From Rhodobacter sp. (GTDB lineage: Bacteria > Pseudomonadota > Alphaproteobacteria > Rhodobacterales > Rhodobacteraceae): 64,000 nt of DNA. Shown here piece by piece: positions 1 to 8,247 of this stretch. Where the stretch lies: positions 124,001 through 188,000 of the forward strand of contig JAIXUH010000026.1 of NCBI GenBank assembly GCA_027484145.1. The letters run 5' to 3'. The translations under genes were made by a program, and so were the position numbers. Each line of letters begins with the position of its first letter. Position 1 is the first letter of the stretch. The notes below the pieces were generated by a model. It did not search any database. It worked only from the letters and a program-made list of their open reading frames with translations, and was not told the DNA's origin.

Positions 1-372
1 TGACGCGATTTCCCAGCCCGCAGATTGCATGGCGGCCACTTGTTCGGGATTGCGTGCAAGGGCGGATGTGACGCCGTAAATCGTGACGGGGATGGATTTG
101 TCCGTGAACAGGCGGTGCAGGCGCCAGAAGCCCGCCCGCGCACCATAGTCATAGATTGATTCCATGTTCCAATGGCGCATGCCGGGCCATGGGGCGGCAC
201 CGGCGATATCGGACAGGAAGGCCTCGGACTGCTTGTCGCCATGCAGCAGGTTGTTCTCGCCGCCTTCTTCGTAGTTCAGCACGACCGAGATGGCGATCTT
301 TGCCCCGCCGGGCCATTGCGCGTCGGGCGGGTTGGGGCCGTGGCCACGGAAATCGCGGGGGTAGCGGTTCAA
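1..372 (-). CDS. puuE: Allantoinase, polysaccharide-deacetylase type (N-terminal part)
   Basis: The frame is open to the window edge, so only the first 124 codons are present. The protein begins NRYPRDFRGHGPNPPDAQWP and contains VVLNYEEGGENN, then GMRHWNMESIYDYGAR and RLHRLFTDKSIPVTIYGV. These match the cofactor-light NodB-fold allantoinases (PuuE), which hydrolyse allantoin to allantoate in the cytoplasm, rather than the amidohydrolase type. The start is TTG at 370-372, chosen because an in-frame TGA lies just upstream and a GAGG ribosome-binding motif precedes it. It is divergent from uraH, two steps earlier in urate breakdown, and the 154-bp gap probably holds both promoters. The family call is from recalled motifs and is fairly secure. 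The C-terminal half cannot be checked. Confidence 0.85.
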   Translation of the reverse strand, partial: MNRYPRDFRGHGPNPPDAQWPGGAKIAISVVLNYEEGGENNLLHGDKQSEAFLSDIAGAAPWPGMRHWNMESIYDYGARAGFWRLHRLFTDKSIPVTIYGVTSALARNPEQVAAMQSAGWEIAS

Positions 373-526
373 GGCGAAACCTCACTTTCAGACGTGTCTG
401 CACCTTAGGCACGTTAGCCGGGGCGCACTTTCAAGAAATGCAGGAAGCTGCTGTGCTGTGTCTTTGCTGTCGCGGCGGGACAAGTTTCGTGCTGTGATGC
501 GCCAATGGCAAGAGACAGGGGGCACC

Positions 527-880
527 ATGGGCCGATTGACGACGCATGTACTTGATACGGCGCGGGGAAAACCGGCGGCAGGGGTAAAGATCATGCTGTA
601 TCGCGTCAGCGGGAACAGCCATCGCAAGATCGCCGAGGTGGTGACGAACGCCGACGGCCGCACCGATGCGCCGTTGCTGGAGGGGACGGCCCTAGCTGCG
701 GGCAGCTATGAGCTGGTGTTTTGTGCCGGCGCCTATCTGCGCGAAACCGGTCAGGCGGGCGAAGGTGTGCTGTTCTTGGATGAAATCCCCATCCGTTTCG
801 GTGTGCCGGACGCAGGCCAGCACTATCACGTGCCGCTGCTGATCTCTCCGTTTGCCTATTCGACCTATCGCGGCAGTTAA
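527..880 (+). CDS. uraH: 5-hydroxyisourate hydrolase (transthyretin-like)
   Basis: A 117-residue protein, the usual size for HIU hydrolase, which converts 5-hydroxyisourate to OHCU after urate oxidation. It opens with the family signature LTTHVLDTARGKPAAG (His7), carries Arg45 in NADGRTDAPL and His99/His101 in QHYHVPLLISPFAYSTY, and ends with the diagnostic YRGS. The start at 527 is preferred over the in-frame ATG at 458 because a purine-rich AGACAGGGGG precedes it and homologues begin just before the LTTHVLD strand. It sits between the divergent allantoinase and a DUF2125 gene. puuD, which supplies its substrate, is 2.7 kb downstream. The OHCU decarboxylase (uraD) usually grouped with it is not visible here. 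Confidence 0.95.
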   Translation: MGRLTTHVLDTARGKPAAGVKIMLYRVSGNSHRKIAEVVTNADGRTDAPLLEGTALAAGSYELVFCAGAYLRETGQAGEGVLFLDEIPIRFGVPDAGQHYHVPLLISPFAYSTYRGS

Positions 881-971
881 ATTTCTGTGGGTCAGCAAAA
901 CACGACCTTGCGGATTTGGTCTGAAAGCGCTTCCCTGCGCCCCGAGGATTTTTGACATTCAGGAGACGATC

Positions 972-2450
972 ATGTTCCCACGCAAGGCTTTGATGGCGGC
1001 TCCCGTCATGGCGCTTTTGCTTTCCGGCACGGCTGCCTCTGCCTTGACCGCCGATCAGGTCTGGGCAGACTGGCAGGCTTGGGCAAGCGCCAATGGCGGC
1101 AAGCTTTCGGCGGCGACCGAGGTCAAGGATGACACAGGTCTGACACTGAATGGGGTGTCGCTGGGGTCGCCTTCGGGTGGCGATGCTGTAACCATTTCAG
1201 AAGTGATGCTGGTGGAAGAGGAAGACGGCAGCGTCACCGTCTATCCGGCGGACATTACCCTGCCATCGGCGGCTGACGGGTCCAAGCCCGCCACCGTCAC
1301 GCACACCGACCTTTACATCAGCGTTCATGAGGACGAAGGCGGTCTGGGCTATGGCATCGGGGCAACCGTGCTGGACGTGGTCTTCGACGTGCCCGGTGCC
1401 ACCGAAGGCGCAAAGGTTGCGGGCAAGGCCCATCTCGAAGAACTGGACGGTCGCTATGAATATGGCGCTGCGGCGATGGGGCTGAGCCTGTCGGCAACCA
1501 AGCTGGCCTATGACTTTACCCAGACGGACCCATCTATCGGGATGAATCAGGCGCAAACCAGCGATACGGCAGATCTGTCGATCGAAGGCGAATTGACCCT
1601 GCCGCCGGGGCTGGACCTGATGACGCTGAACACGCCGCAAGCGTTCTTTGCCGCTGCGCGTGCGGGCCTTGGCCTGACGCTTGCTGCGTCGCAGGGCGCA
1701 TCGGTCGGCACACTTGATGACCAGAACCCGATGCTGCCGATGAAGCTGTCCTTTGCCTCGCAGCCCGGCGAAACGGCCGTGGTTATGAACAAGGACGTGT
1801 TCCAGTTCGACACTTCGGTTTCGGGGCTGGAGATCAGCGTGCTGCCGCCAATGGTGCCCGCCGCAGTGAAAGCCACGGCCGATGGCATGGCGATTGGCAT
1901 GGGCATGCCCGTTGTGGCGACCGATGCTGGCGATTATCGCCTGTCGATGGCGCTGTCTAACCTTGTGGTGGATGAGGGCGGCTGGGCCATGATCGACCCG
2001 ACCGGGGCCTTTGCTCATGATCCGGCCGATCTGGTGGTCGACCTTGGCGGCAAGCTGAAGATCGACATGCTTGACCTGATGGAAAGCCAAGAAAACGGCA
2101 CCGCGCCAAAGTCGATGCCGGAACTGATGACGCTTGACCTGAAGTCGATTGGGGCGTCGCTGGCCGGGGCGGCCCTGTCGGGCACGGGCGCGTTCACCTT
2201 TGACAACTCGGCCGTCGCGGCCGGTGGCCCGCCGATGCCCATCGGGATCGCAGACTTTACGCTGGAAGGCGGCAATGCCCTGATCGACGGTCTGATCAAG
2301 GCTGGCATCATCACCGAAGAAGATGCCACGGGTGCCCGCATGATGATGGCGATGTTCGGCAAGCCGGGCGAGGGCGCGGATGTGCTGACCTCGCAGGTCG
2401 AGGCGAAAGAGGGCGGCCAGATTTTCGTGAACGGCCAGCGGGTTCAATAA
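972..2450 (+). CDS. DUF2125 domain-containing protein, exported
   Basis: A 492-residue protein with a Sec signal peptide (MFPRKALMAAPVMALLLSG, Ala-rich cleavage region near residue 24). The rest is acidic, beta-rich and without further membrane segments, so a periplasmic location is likely. It resembles the alphaproteobacterial DUF2125 family, whose function is not established. ATG at 972 was chosen because AGGAGA lies 6 bases upstream and the signal peptide begins there; the open frame extends back to 852 without a better site. It follows uraH by 91 bp on the same strand and is closed by a strong hairpin at 2472-2497. Nothing in the sequence ties it to purine catabolism apart from position. 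Confidence 0.75.
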   Translation: MFPRKALMAAPVMALLLSGTAASALTADQVWADWQAWASANGGKLSAATEVKDDTGLTLNGVSLGSPSGGDAVTISEVMLVEEEDGSVTVYPADITLPSAADGSKPATVTHTDLYISVHEDEGGLGYGIGATVLDVVFDVPGATEGAKVAGKAHLEELDGRYEYGAAAMGLSLSATKLAYDFTQTDPSIGMNQAQTSDTADLSIEGELTLPPGLDLMTLNTPQAFFAAARAGLGLTLAASQGASVGTLDDQNPMLPMKLSFASQPGETAVVMNKDVFQFDTSVSGLEISVLPPMVPAAVKATADGMAIGMGMPVVATDAGDYRLSMALSNLVVDEGGWAMIDPTGAFAHDPADLVVDLGGKLKIDMLDLMESQENGTAPKSMPELMTLDLKSIGASLAGAALSGTGAFTFDNSAVAAGGPPMPIGIADFTLEGGNALIDGLIKAGIITEEDATGARMMMAMFGKPGEGADVLTSQVEAKEGGQIFVNGQRVQ

Positions 2451-2471
2451 CCCCCGTCTGAAACACTTGCT

Positions 2472-2497
2472 TGCGCCCGGGCCATCGCCCGGGCGCA
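2472..2497. terminator. Bidirectional hairpin terminator
   Basis: TGCGCCCGGGC (2472-2482), loop CATC, GCCCGGGCGCA (2487-2497): a perfect 11-bp stem between the convergent DUF2125 and LysR genes. There is no long U tract, but the position and stem strength suit a shared terminator. Confidence 0.75.
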
Positions 2498-2498
2498 G

Positions 2499-3446
2499 TC
2501 ATTTTGGCGAATGTTCGTCCACCGGGGCGGGGCCGTCATTGGCGCGCCGCAACTCCTCGCGGATTTTCTGCGCGATGAAATCAGTGAACAGCCTGATCTT
2601 GGGGTCTTTCAGCCGCCGGTGCTGGCTGAGCGACGAAAGCTGCGTGGGCAGCGGCGGCGTTTTCTTGGCAACCGCTACCAGACGCCCGGCGCGCAGATGG
2701 TCGGCCACTTCGAACGCCGGTTTCAGCACGATGCCGCGCCCGTCCAGCGCCCAACCGGTCAGCACATCGCCATCGTCCGACTCGAATGGACCCGAAATCT
2801 CGAACCGGCGCGGACCATCGGGGGTTTGCAAGGTCCACTGAAACTCTTTCGCGCCGGGAAAGCGCAAGTTCAGGCAATCATGCCGGTCTGTTACCAGAGC
2901 CGCCCCGTCCACGGGCATGCCACGCCGCGCGATATAGGCGGGGGCAGCACACAACAGGCGTGGGCAATCGGCAATGAGCTTGACCTTCAGCGTCGAATCC
3001 TCAAGCAAGCCAAGGTGAAAGGCCACGTCGATGCCTTCGGCCACCACATCGATCACCCGGTCTGACAAGCGAAGGCGCACGTCGATCTGCGAGTAAAGGT
3101 CCTTGAACGCCGGGACATGCGGCGCGATGAACCGCCGCCCGATGCCCAACGGGGCCGAGGCAAAGATTGTGCCGCGCGGGTTTTGCGTGACATCCATCAC
3201 CGCCGCTTCGGCATCCTCGATGGCCTCCAGCACTCGCCGCGCACCATCAAAGAAGATGCGCCCGTTTTCCGTGGGTTGCAGGCTGCGCGTTGTACGGTTG
3301 AACAGCCGCACCCCCAGATGCTTTTCCAGTTCCGAGATTCGGGCCGAGGCCACGGCGGGCGAGGTGCGCTGATCCCGCGCCGCTGCACTCATGCTGCCCA
3401 ATTCATAGACGCGGACAAACATCCGGATGTTGTTCACGTAGGACAT
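2499..3446 (-). CDS. LysR-family transcriptional regulator
   Basis: A 315-residue LysR-type regulator. The N-terminal winged helix-turn-helix covers about residues 1-60 (NNIRMFVRVYELGSMSAAAR, then SPAVASARISELEKHLGVRL and FNRTTRSLQPTENG). A periplasmic-binding-protein-like effector domain of about 220 residues follows. It is divergent from puuD across a 112-bp gap, so control of urate hydroxylase, and perhaps of the nearby purine genes, is the natural inference. The effector is unknown. The start MSYVNNIRMF was chosen by family length; in-frame ATGs at 3494 and 3512 would add a non-conserved leader. A small inverted repeat, ATGC-gct-GCAT (3465-3475), lies just upstream of the chosen start and could be part of an operator. 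Confidence 0.9.
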   Translation of the reverse strand: MSYVNNIRMFVRVYELGSMSAAARDQRTSPAVASARISELEKHLGVRLFNRTTRSLQPTENGRIFFDGARRVLEAIEDAEAAVMDVTQNPRGTIFASAPLGIGRRFIAPHVPAFKDLYSQIDVRLRLSDRVIDVVAEGIDVAFHLGLLEDSTLKVKLIADCPRLLCAAPAYIARRGMPVDGAALVTDRHDCLNLRFPGAKEFQWTLQTPDGPRRFEISGPFESDDGDVLTGWALDGRGIVLKPAFEVADHLRAGRLVAVAKKTPPLPTQLSSLSQHRRLKDPKIRLFTDFIAQKIREELRRANDGPAPVDEHSPK

Positions 3447-3558
3447 CTGGGCATCCGTCGAATTATGCGCTGCATTTTGAAAGTGATCTGGCATTTGCAG
3501 GATTAACAGCAAAGTAAAGACGGGTATAGCGTTTCAGGAAATGACTGGGGGCGGTGGG

Positions 3559-4800
3559 ATGTATGACTGGGTCGTGCTGTGGGAATGGGTCGAACTTGCG
3601 GTCCGCTGGACCCATGTGATCACTGCCGTCGCCTGGATTGGGTCATCGTTCTATTTCATTGCGCTGGACCTTGGCCTGCGCAAGACCCCCAGCCTGCCGC
3701 CCCTTGCGCATGGCGAGGAATGGCAGGTGCATGGCGGCGGGTTCTACCACGTGCAGAAATACCTCGTGGCCCCGGCCATGATGCCCGAGCATCTGACGTG
3801 GTTCAAATGGGAGAGCTATTCGACATGGCTCTCGGGTTTCGCCCTGTTGGTGGTGGTCTATTACATGGGGGCAGAGATGTTCCTGATCGACCCCGGCGTG
3901 ATGGACCTGCAGGTCTGGCAAGCTGTGGCGATTTCGCTGGCATCGCTCGCCTTTGGCTGGGTGGCCTATACCACGCTGTGCCGGGTCTTCGTGAACGCCA
4001 ACCAAAGCGTGCTGATGGTGGCGCTGTTCGGGGTTCTGGTGGCGATGGCGTGGTTTTACACGCAGGTGTTTTCCGGTCGGGCCGCGTTGCTGCATCTGGG
4101 GGCTTTCACCGCCACCATCATGAGCGCGAACGTGTTCATGGTGATCATGCCGAACCAGCGGATTGTGGTGGCCGACCTGAAGGCCGGGCGCACGCCGGAT
4201 GCCAAGTATGGCAAGATCGCCAAGCAGCGCAGCACGCATAACAATTACCTGACGCTGCCCGTGATTTTTCTGATGCTGTCGAACCATTACCCGCTGGTTT
4301 TTGCCACGCAATACAACTGGCTGATCGCGTCGCTGGTGTTTCTAATGGGCGTTACGATCCGACATTGGTTCAACACCAAACATGCCCGCAAGGGCAACCC
4401 GCACTGGACTTGGGCGGTCACGGCGCTGCTGTTCCTGATTATCGCATGGCTGTCCACCGCACCGATGCGGACCGTTCCCGAACCCGAGGCAGCCTTGTCA
4501 GGGCAGGCGCTGACCTTTGCCCGTGCCGAAGGGTTTTCCGATGTCGTCTCGATTGTGCAAGGGCGCTGTTCGATGTGCCATGCCGCCGAACCGGGGTGGG
4601 AGGGGCTTTATTGGCCGCCCAAGGGGGTTGTTCTGGAGACCGAGGCGCAAATTGCCCATGCCGCGCGGCGCATCTATCTGCAATCGGGGATCACCCACGC
4701 CATGCCGCCTGCCAACCTCAGCTACATGGAACCCGCCGAGCGGGAGGCCATCGTGCGGTGGTTCCGCGCAGCAGGGCAAGCGGCAGGCGTTGAGGGCTAA
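3559..4800 (+). CDS. puuD: Urate hydroxylase PuuD, membrane protein with cytochrome c domain
   Basis: A 413-residue inner-membrane protein that hydroxylates urate to 5-hydroxyisourate without the usual soluble uricase. Residues 1-305 carry about eight hydrophobic segments with the family sequence WTHVITAVAWIGSSFYFIAL and a His-rich HGGGFYHVQKY. Residues 320-413 form a class I cytochrome c domain with the haem motif CSMCH at 337-341 and a candidate distal Met in THAMPPANLSYM. Electrons would therefore pass to the respiratory chain. ATG at 3559 (MYDWVVLWEW) follows GGGGGCGGTGGG and matches how homologues begin; ATG at 3541 is the alternative. It is divergent from a LysR gene and convergent with an aldose epimerase. 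Confidence 0.95.
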   Translation: MYDWVVLWEWVELAVRWTHVITAVAWIGSSFYFIALDLGLRKTPSLPPLAHGEEWQVHGGGFYHVQKYLVAPAMMPEHLTWFKWESYSTWLSGFALLVVVYYMGAEMFLIDPGVMDLQVWQAVAISLASLAFGWVAYTTLCRVFVNANQSVLMVALFGVLVAMAWFYTQVFSGRAALLHLGAFTATIMSANVFMVIMPNQRIVVADLKAGRTPDAKYGKIAKQRSTHNNYLTLPVIFLMLSNHYPLVFATQYNWLIASLVFLMGVTIRHWFNTKHARKGNPHWTWAVTALLFLIIAWLSTAPMRTVPEPEAALSGQALTFARAEGFSDVVSIVQGRCSMCHAAEPGWEGLYWPPKGVVLETEAQIAHAARRIYLQSGITHAMPPANLSYMEPAEREAIVRWFRAAGQAAGVEG

Positions 4801-4809
4801 TGCCCTGCG

Positions 4810-5793
4810 TCAGCCCTTGGCAAACCGCCATTCCTTGATCTGTCGATAGGTTTCCTCCGGCATCACTTCGATGGACGGGAAGCCCTGCTTATTGGGCGCA
4901 TCCGGCCAGAACTGCGCCTCAATGGCCAACCCTTCATAGGCGGCGCGGCCCGGACGAACGGCATTGCGCCCATCATAGACCTGAATCCCCGGTTCCGTGG
5001 TGGCAATGGTCATCGAAAGCCCGCTGGTTCCTGTCAACACCAAAGCATCGGCCAGTGGCCTGCGGGCGTCTGACAGGCAGAAGTTGTTGTCAAACGGGTT
5101 CGCATCCGACTGGATCGGGCGAGGGCTACGGAAATCCATCGCGGTGCCCGCGACGGGCACAATGGCGCCCGTGGGCACGAAATCCTCATCCGTCGGCAGA
5201 TAACGGTCGGCATGGACCTGCAAGGTATGTCCAGACCAGTTGGCTGTTCCGTCAAGGTTCCAATAGCTGTGGTTGACGAAATTGACAAAGGTCGCCGCAT
5301 CCGTCGTGACCGTCACTTCCATCTGAAGGGTGGCCGGGGAGTGCAGGCTGAATCGCGCCGTGACCTGGCGGTTGCCGGGGAAGCCGCCCTCGCCATCCGG
5401 CAGATCGAGCGTAAAGGTCACGCTGCTGTCGGTGGCTTCGGCCAGATGCCACACTTTCAGATGTGTGCCGACGCTGCCCGAATGCAGGGTGATGCGGCCA
5501 TCCTGATTGGGCTCAAACGCAAGGTTGCGGCCCTTTAGCACGGCCTTAGCCCCGCTGAAGCGGTTGGCAACGGGGCCGACAAGGCTGCCGTGATGGCGCA
5601 TCGCGCCTTCGTAATCGGCCAAAAGGTCAGAACCCAGCGTCAGGTCATGCGTCACACCCTTTAGCCGGACCGATTGAAGGACAGCCCCCCATGTCAGGAA
5701 GGTGGCCGTAAGATCACCGGCGGCAATCGTGACCTTTTGCACAGCTTGCCCTGTGGAGGTGACCCCAAAAGGTGACGTTCCCGGTTGCGACAT
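4810..5793 (-). CDS. galM: Aldose 1-epimerase (galactose mutarotase family)
   Basis: A 327-residue beta-sandwich epimerase that interconverts alpha and beta anomers of aldoses in the cytoplasm. The expected active-site groups are present: GPVANRF with Arg78, His104 in LHSG, His175 in NFVNHSYWNLDG (catalytic acid) and Glu292 in IEAQFWPDAPN (catalytic base). The length is normal for the family. The 3' end is 9 bp from the convergent puuD stop. Upstream, about 60 bp away, is the end of znuA on the same strand, but there is no functional link. Other sugar-metabolism genes are absent nearby, so the physiological substrate cannot be named. Confidence 0.92.
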   Translation of the reverse strand: MSQPGTSPFGVTSTGQAVQKVTIAAGDLTATFLTWGAVLQSVRLKGVTHDLTLGSDLLADYEGAMRHHGSLVGPVANRFSGAKAVLKGRNLAFEPNQDGRITLHSGSVGTHLKVWHLAEATDSSVTFTLDLPDGEGGFPGNRQVTARFSLHSPATLQMEVTVTTDAATFVNFVNHSYWNLDGTANWSGHTLQVHADRYLPTDEDFVPTGAIVPVAGTAMDFRSPRPIQSDANPFDNNFCLSDARRPLADALVLTGTSGLSMTIATTEPGIQVYDGRNAVRPGRAAYEGLAIEAQFWPDAPNKQGFPSIEVMPEETYRQIKEWRFAKG

Positions 5794-5850
5794 CTTGGTT
5801 TTCCCCCCGCTGAAGCCTGCGCCAAGTGGTGCGGCAGCGCCGGGCGCGGG

Positions 5851-6873
5851 TCAAGCAGGATCAGCGCGCAAACAGGCGGTCAAGGTAACGGCCATGTTGC
5901 GAAGCAGCGTGGCATAGGCATCAGGGCCGGGGGGAAGGGTGCTTCCCTCGGGGTCCAGCGCGCCGCCAAGGCGCATGCCGGCGGCATCAGCAACCTGTTG
6001 GGCCAGTGCCGGATCATGCTGCGCTTCGGGGAACAGGCAGGTGGCGCCGCTGGTCTTTGCAGTCTCTGCCAGTTCCGCCAGATGTGCCGCGCCGGGCGCT
6101 GATGCATCACCCAAGGCAATGCTACCCGCAACCTTCAGGCCATAATGCGCGGCGAAATAGCCATAGGCATCGTGGAACACAACAAAGGGGCGGTCCTTGA
6201 CCGGGGCGAGCGTGGCGGCCAGTTCGGCATCCAGCGCATCAAGACCCTGCGCCGCTTGTGCCGCGTTGGCGGCATAGGTTGCAGCGTTTTCCGGGTCTTG
6301 CCGCGACAATTCTGCCGCGATCAGGCCCAGCCAGACCTTGCCATTGGCCGGATCAAGCCAGGCATGCGGGTCGGTGCCGTCATGCGCATGCCCTTCCTCG
6401 CCGTCAGCATGCGCGTCGTGGGCGTGCTCCTTTTCTTCGGCGGCATGTGCATCATGGTCGTGCCCGTCATGCGCGGCTTCTTCTGCATGGGCATCCTCTT
6501 CATGGGCGCCATGGTCATGCCCGTCTTCATGCGTTTCGCCAAAGGCGAGGCGCGTGGTGCCCTCGGCGTCCAGAAGGCCAAGGCGCACGACATCGGGGGC
6601 AAGCCCGGCCATCGCGCGGTCCAGCCACGGGGTCATTTCCGGACCAATCCACAGGATCAGATTGGCATCGGCCAGATTGCCCGCCTGCGATGGCCGCAAC
6701 TGAAACGAATGGGCGTTGGCCCCGGCATCCAGCAGCAGGTCTGGCGTGCCCAGATCGCCCATCACCTGCGCGGCAAGGGCATGCACGGCTGGAATATCTG
6801 CAACCACGCGCGGCACGTCGGCCAAGGCTGGCACTGCCGTACTGGCCAAAAGAAAGGATATGATATAACGCAT
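5851..6873 (-). CDS. znuA: Zinc ABC transporter, periplasmic zinc-binding protein
   Basis: A 340-residue cluster A-I binding protein that captures Zn2+ in the periplasm and delivers it to ZnuB. The signal peptide is MRYIISFLLASTAVPALA. Likely metal ligands are His55 (NAHSFQL), His170 (DPHAWLDP), the His of VVFHDAYGYF and the acidic PEAQHDP segment. Residues 115-165 form a long flexible loop rich in His, Asp and Glu, typical of ZnuA and thought to act as a zinc antenna. The start at 6873 has AAAGGG just upstream; the longer frame would run across the operator. It is divergent from zur-znuC-znuB, with a candidate Zur operator between them. Confidence 0.95.
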   Translation of the reverse strand: MRYIISFLLASTAVPALADVPRVVADIPAVHALAAQVMGDLGTPDLLLDAGANAHSFQLRPSQAGNLADANLILWIGPEMTPWLDRAMAGLAPDVVRLGLLDAEGTTRLAFGETHEDGHDHGAHEEDAHAEEAAHDGHDHDAHAAEEKEHAHDAHADGEEGHAHDGTDPHAWLDPANGKVWLGLIAAELSRQDPENAATYAANAAQAAQGLDALDAELAATLAPVKDRPFVVFHDAYGYFAAHYGLKVAGSIALGDASAPGAAHLAELAETAKTSGATCLFPEAQHDPALAQQVADAAGMRLGGALDPEGSTLPPGPDAYATLLRNMAVTLTACLRADPA

Positions 6874-6911
6874 CGCAAAGCCCTTTCGCAGATCGCTGGA
6901 AGGTCTATGTA

Positions 6912-6926
6912 TGTTATATCGTAACA
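6912..6926. promoter_or_regulatory. Putative Zur operator
   Basis: TGTTA-TATCG-TAACA is a perfect 5-bp inverted repeat inside an AT-rich stretch between divergent znuA and zur. It agrees with the ATGTTATA...TAACAT character of Zur boxes in alphaproteobacteria as I recall them. A second AT-rich partial match (GATATGATATAACGC) overlaps the znuA start at 6857-6871. One operator could repress both transcripts when zinc is sufficient. Confidence 0.7.
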
Positions 6927-6946
6927 CGTCAAGCCCCGAGGACTCC

Positions 6947-7462
6947 ATGCCGCATGATCACGCCGATTGCCCCGGCTGCGCCTCGCCTGATCTGGCGTTT
7001 TCGCGCCATGACCACAGCCATTGTGCAGCAGATGTGCTGACCCGCGCCGAGGCCCTTGCCACGGCCCAAGGCGCGCGCCTGACCCCGGTGCGCAAGCGCG
7101 TGCTTGAGATTCTGCTGGAAAGCCACAAGGCCATGGGCGCCTATGACGTGCTGCAGCGTCTGGCGGCAGAAGGCTACGGCAACCAACCCCCCGTGGCCTA
7201 TCGCGCGCTGGAATTTCTGGTGGATCAGGGACTTGCCCACCGCATCCGCCGCTTGAATGCCTTTGCTGCTTGCATGCATCCGGGCGAGGCGCATGCCCCC
7301 GCCTTTCTGATCTGCCGGGGCTGTGACACGGTGGCCGAATCGCCGGTGGCCGAGGTGCGCGCCGCCCTTGAATCGGCCGCCACCGCCCTTGGCTTTGTGA
7401 TCGAACGGTCGAACATCGAGGCTTTGGGCCTGTGCCCCGCCTGCCGGAGTGCCGCTGCATGA
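6947..7462 (+). CDS. zur: Zinc-responsive Fur-family repressor Zur
   Basis: A 171-residue Fur-superfamily regulator with an N-terminal winged helix (GARLTPVRKRVLEILLESHK, then PPVAYRALEFLVDQGLAHRI) and a dimerisation/metal domain with two structural-zinc pairs, Cys123-Cys126 (CRGC) and Cys163-Cys166 (CPAC). The His/Cys-rich N-terminus (MPHDHADCPGCAS...HDHSHC) is longer than in many Zur proteins and may also bind metal. Context makes Zur, rather than Fur or PerR, the clear choice. ATG at 6947 was chosen because GAGGA precedes it and the upstream ATG at 6911 lies inside the operator. It overlaps znuC by ATGA, indicating translational coupling and autoregulated co-expression. Confidence 0.95.
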   Translation: MPHDHADCPGCASPDLAFSRHDHSHCAADVLTRAEALATAQGARLTPVRKRVLEILLESHKAMGAYDVLQRLAAEGYGNQPPVAYRALEFLVDQGLAHRIRRLNAFAACMHPGEAHAPAFLICRGCDTVAESPVAEVRAALESAATALGFVIERSNIEALGLCPACRSAAA

Positions 7463-8247
7463 GCCTGTTGTCCGCCGATCATGTCTGCGTCCGCTTTGGC
7501 GGGACCGAGGTGCTGCACGACATTTCGCTGTCCGTCCAGCCGGGCGAGATTGTCACCATCGTGGGGCCGAACGGATCGGGCAAATCCACCCTGTTGCGCG
7601 CGCTGCTGGGCATTGTTCCGGCGGCGTCGGGGCGCGTTGGCCGCAGCACGGGCCTGCGCGTCGGCTATGTGCCGCAACGCCTGACGCTGGACCCGACCCT
7701 GCCCATGACCGTGCGGCGGTTCTTGTCGCTGCCACAGCGCGTGTCGGATGCGGCAGCGACTGCGGCATTGGAGCGGGTGGGTCTGCGCGGGGTTGAGCGT
7801 GATCAGATGGCGGCCCTGTCTGGGGGGCAGATGCAGCGCGTGCTTTTGGCGCGGGCACTGCTGTCGCAGCCGCATATCCTGATTCTGGACGAGCCGACGC
7901 AAGGACTGGACCAACCCGGAGAGGCCGCCTTTTACCGCCTGATCGAAGAAATGCGTGCGGCTGACGGCGTGGCCGTTCTGATGGTCAGCCATGATCTGCA
8001 TGTGGTGATGGCCGCATCTGACCGCGTGATCTGCCTGAACGGGCACATCTGTTGCGAAGGCGCGCCGCGCGTCGTGTCCACCGCGCCCGAATACCGTGCC
8101 CTGTTCGGTCTGGGCACAAAGGGCGCGCTCGCGCTGTATCAGCATGTGCACGACCACGATCACGCCAGCCCGCACGACCACCATCACCATCATCACGACC
8201 ACGCTCATCCCGCCGACGCAAAGGGGCATGCGCATCATGCTGGATGA
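7459..8247 (+). CDS. znuC: Zinc ABC transporter, ATP-binding protein
   Basis: A 262-residue ABC ATPase that energises the ZnuB permease. Walker A is GPNGSGKST (residues 36-44), the signature is LSGGQMQR, Walker B is ILILDEPT, and the switch His lies in MVSHDLH. The C-terminus (about residues 229-262) is an unusual His/Asp-rich tail (HVHDHDHASPHD, then six consecutive His residues). It lies in the cytosol and could bind zinc directly, for example to sense or buffer incoming metal; that is inference. The start overlaps the zur stop, and its own stop lies within the 5' end of znuB, so the three genes form one operon. Confidence 0.95.
   Translation: MSLLSADHVCVRFGGTEVLHDISLSVQPGEIVTIVGPNGSGKSTLLRALLGIVPAASGRVGRSTGLRVGYVPQRLTLDPTLPMTVRRFLSLPQRVSDAAATAALERVGLRGVERDQMAALSGGQMQRVLLARALLSQPHILILDEPTQGLDQPGEAAFYRLIEEMRAADGVAVLMVSHDLHVVMAASDRVICLNGHICCEGAPRVVSTAPEYRALFGLGTKGALALYQHVHDHDHASPHDHHHHHHDHAHPADAKGHAHHAG

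Noticed and set aside
1197-2447. Long minus-strand open frame opposite the DUF2125 gene
   Set aside because: Arg/His-rich composition, no start signal or family similarity; a GC-rich shadow of the real gene.
6145-6924. Plus-strand frame that reads like a Met/Val-rich membrane protein
   Set aside because: It is the complement of the His/Glu/Asp-rich loop of znuA; the hydrophobicity is an artefact of reversing His and Asp codons.
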